Of a stretch of DNA of 43,930 nucleotides, positions 42,982 to 43,930 are shown piece by piece; position 1 is the first letter of the stretch, and the number at the start of each line of letters is the position of its first letter. Made by a program: the position numbers and the translations under genes. This stretch comes from an uncultured Clostridia bacterium (lineage in GTDB: Bacteria; Bacillota; Clostridia; Christensenellales; UBA1242). The DNA lies in NCBI GenBank assembly GCA_944384375.1, contig CALWTE010000020.1, forward strand, positions 1-43,930, read 5' to 3'. The notes under the pieces are model-generated. The model saw only the letters and a program-made list of their open reading frames with translations. It was not told the DNA's origin and did not search any database.

Positions 42982-43593
42982 ATGAAATTAAAAGATAGTA
43001 GAACTTATGAAAATTTGGCACGCAGTTATGCGGCAGAATGCCAGGCTCGTACCCGTTATGAGTTTATAGAGTATGGAGCAAGATTTAATGGTTATAAAAA
43101 CATTGCAGATATAATTGATGAAATAGTTTTTCAAGAATTTAATCACGCGAGAATGTTTTATACTTTTATACAAGATGGGGAAGACGAGCAAATAGACAAT
43201 ATTGATATTGTAGGTAGTTTTCCTTTTAGAGAGAAATGGGACTTGCAAGAAAATTTGAGACTAGCAGCAGAAGACGAGGATAATGAGATAAAAGCTTACG
43301 TTGAATTTGCAAATGTCGCAAGAGAAGAAGGCTTTGAAGAAATTGCAAAATTATTTGAGCAAATTATGGAAGTAGAAAGTTATCACAAAATGATATTTTT
43401 GGAACTTTATACTCAGTTTAAAGACGGTACGCTTTATAAGAAAAATAAAGATGTAGCATGGATTTGTGCCGACTGCGGATACATGGAATTTGGCAAAGAA
43501 GCATGGGACGAATGTCCATTATGTAAGGCTAAACGTGGTTCAGTCAAACTAATTTTGGAAGCCCAAAAAATCCGCTTTAACGAAAAGAATTAA
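42982..43593 (+). CDS. rbr: Rubrerythrin
   Basis: Rubrerythrins reduce hydrogen peroxide in anaerobes using a di-iron site and a rubredoxin iron. The ferritin-like domain shows Glu19 in AAECQARTRY, then the QEFNHARMF, EDEDNEIKAYVEFA and MEVESYHKM segments with further Glu/His ligands. The C-terminal rubredoxin-like domain has CADC and CPLC (residues ~162-180). The 203-residue length is typical. AAGGGGG precedes the ATG. I do not see a convincing PerR box or a clear promoter upstream. Its presence fits an anaerobic lifestyle. Confidence 0.94.
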   Translation: MKLKDSRTYENLARSYAAECQARTRYEFIEYGARFNGYKNIADIIDEIVFQEFNHARMFYTFIQDGEDEQIDNIDIVGSFPFREKWDLQENLRLAAEDEDNEIKAYVEFANVAREEGFEEIAKLFEQIMEVESYHKMIFLELYTQFKDGTLYKKNKDVAWICADCGYMEFGKEAWDECPLCKAKRGSVKLILEAQKIRFNEKN

Positions 43594-43618
43594 ACGAGCA
43601 AAGGCTCGTTTTTATTTT
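43592..43618 (+). terminator. Rubrerythrin terminator
   Basis: AACGAGC-AAAG-GCTCGTT followed by TTTATTTT, starting at the stop codon. Confidence 0.85.
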
Positions 43619-43700
43619 AATTTAAAACAAGTCGGCAATACAAATCATATAAATAATTGGTGTTATATGGGTTCTTTTACCTAACATATAGACAAAAGAA

Positions 43701-43760
43701 AAAAAACACTATATATTGTAGTTTTACGACAAATCATACCACAATCAATAGTGTTTTTTT
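43701..43760 (-). terminator. Terminator of the tRNA operon
   Basis: AAAAACACTAT (43702-43712) pairs with ATAGTGTTTTT around ~35 nt that include an inner ATTGT/ACAAT pairing; on the minus strand it runs into T residues. It lies just after tRNA-Leu. Confidence 0.7.
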
Positions 43761-43764
43761 ATAC

Positions 43765-43851
43765 TGGTGCCGAAGGCCGGACTCGAACCGGCACGGGGTT
43801 GCCCCCGAGGGATTTTAAGTCCCTTGCGTCTGCCAATTCCGCCACTTCGGC
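43765..43851 (-). tRNA. tRNA-Leu (anticodon UAA)
   Basis: The minus strand folds as a class II tRNA: acceptor GCCGAAG/CTTCGGC, an anticodon arm AGGGA-CTTAAAA-TCCCT with anticodon TAA, a long variable arm (CGGGG..CCCCG type) and a T arm GCCGG-TTCGAGT-CCGGC. ACCA is encoded at the 3' end. The length of 87 nt is normal for leucine. Confidence 0.95.
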
Positions 43852-43857
43852 ATATTA

Positions 43858-43930
43858 TGGAGGTGCCAACCAGATTTGAACTGGTGAATGAAGGTTTTGC
43901 AGACCTTGGCCTTACCACTTGGCTATGGCA
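43858..43930 (-). tRNA. tRNA-Cys (anticodon GCA), cut by the window edge
   Basis: The minus strand shows the anticodon arm AAGGT-CTGCAAA-ACCTT with anticodon GCA, a T arm CCAGT-TCAAAT-CTGG, and acceptor 3' strand TGGCACC followed by discriminator T and encoded CCA. The U73 discriminator is the main cysteine identity element. Two 5' acceptor bases lie beyond 43930. It is separated from tRNA-Leu by 6 bp. Confidence 0.93.

Overview
This is a low-GC chromosomal window from an endospore-forming Firmicute, most likely an uncultured clostridial lineage. The evidence is gpr (spore protease), spoIIGA-sigE-sigG, a YlmC/YmxH-type gene next to sigG, strong purine-rich Shine-Dalgarno sites, and TTGACA/TATAAT-type promoters. 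Housekeeping gene neighbourhoods match Bacillus/Clostridium order (rpsT divergent from gpr; lon-engB; comF, secA, prfB; rpmF, plsX, smc, ftsY; lepA-hemW; spoIIGA-sigE-sigG). A class I (archaeal-type) lysyl-tRNA synthetase next to serS is unusual for Firmicutes. The species cannot be named from the sequence alone.

Layout. 1-317: a tandem array of about 107-bp units, each holding two different long inverted repeats, with no gene. 460-1535 (-): a YdjC/ChbG-like deacetylase and rpsT. 1651-5138 (+): gpr, murI, glmS. 5229-11384 (+): lon, engB, recD2, comF. 11443-16877 (+): secA, then prfB, a GNAT acetyltransferase and tsaD. 16878-17515: a gene-free stretch with a perfect 18-bp palindrome over a good promoter and a candidate small RNA. 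17516-18787 (-): tmcAL. 19028-25106 (+): rpmF, plsX, smc and ftsY, with a partial duplication of the smc 3' end and a large hairpin in the smc-ftsY gap. 25269-26009 (-): a glycerophosphodiester phosphodiesterase. 26151-29996 (+): lepA, hemW and a zinc-ribbon/TPR membrane protein. 30187-32132 (-): dnaB and a small membrane protein. 32298-35170 (+): class I lysRS and serS. 35475-38205 (-): an SsuABC/ThiXYZ-like ABC importer. 38332-42259 (+): pgsA, a small membrane protein, the spoIIGA-sigE pair, sigG and ylmC. 42260-42868 (-): mscL. 42982-43593 (+): rubrerythrin. 43765-43930 (-): tRNA-Leu(UAA) and a tRNA-Cys(GCA) cut by the window edge.

How the genes work together. Most encode core information processing (S20, L32, RF2, EF4, LysRS, SerRS, TsaD, TmcAL, DnaB, SMC, RecD2), protein export (SecA, FtsY), envelope synthesis (MurI, GlmS, PlsX, PgsA) and proteolysis (Lon). 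The sporulation genes form one coherent piece: SpoIIGA matures pro-sigma-E in the mother cell, SigG runs the late forespore, and GPR degrades small acid-soluble proteins at germination.

I found no CRISPR array, prophage, toxin-antitoxin pair or obvious defence island. The genes are conventional. The unusual content is non-coding or structural: the double-hairpin array, a 12-bp palindromic repeat inserted in frame in glmS and found again in the ABC operon, the rearranged smc end, a dispersed 11-bp intergenic motif, a possible orphan RNA, and a terminator embedded antisense in ylmC.
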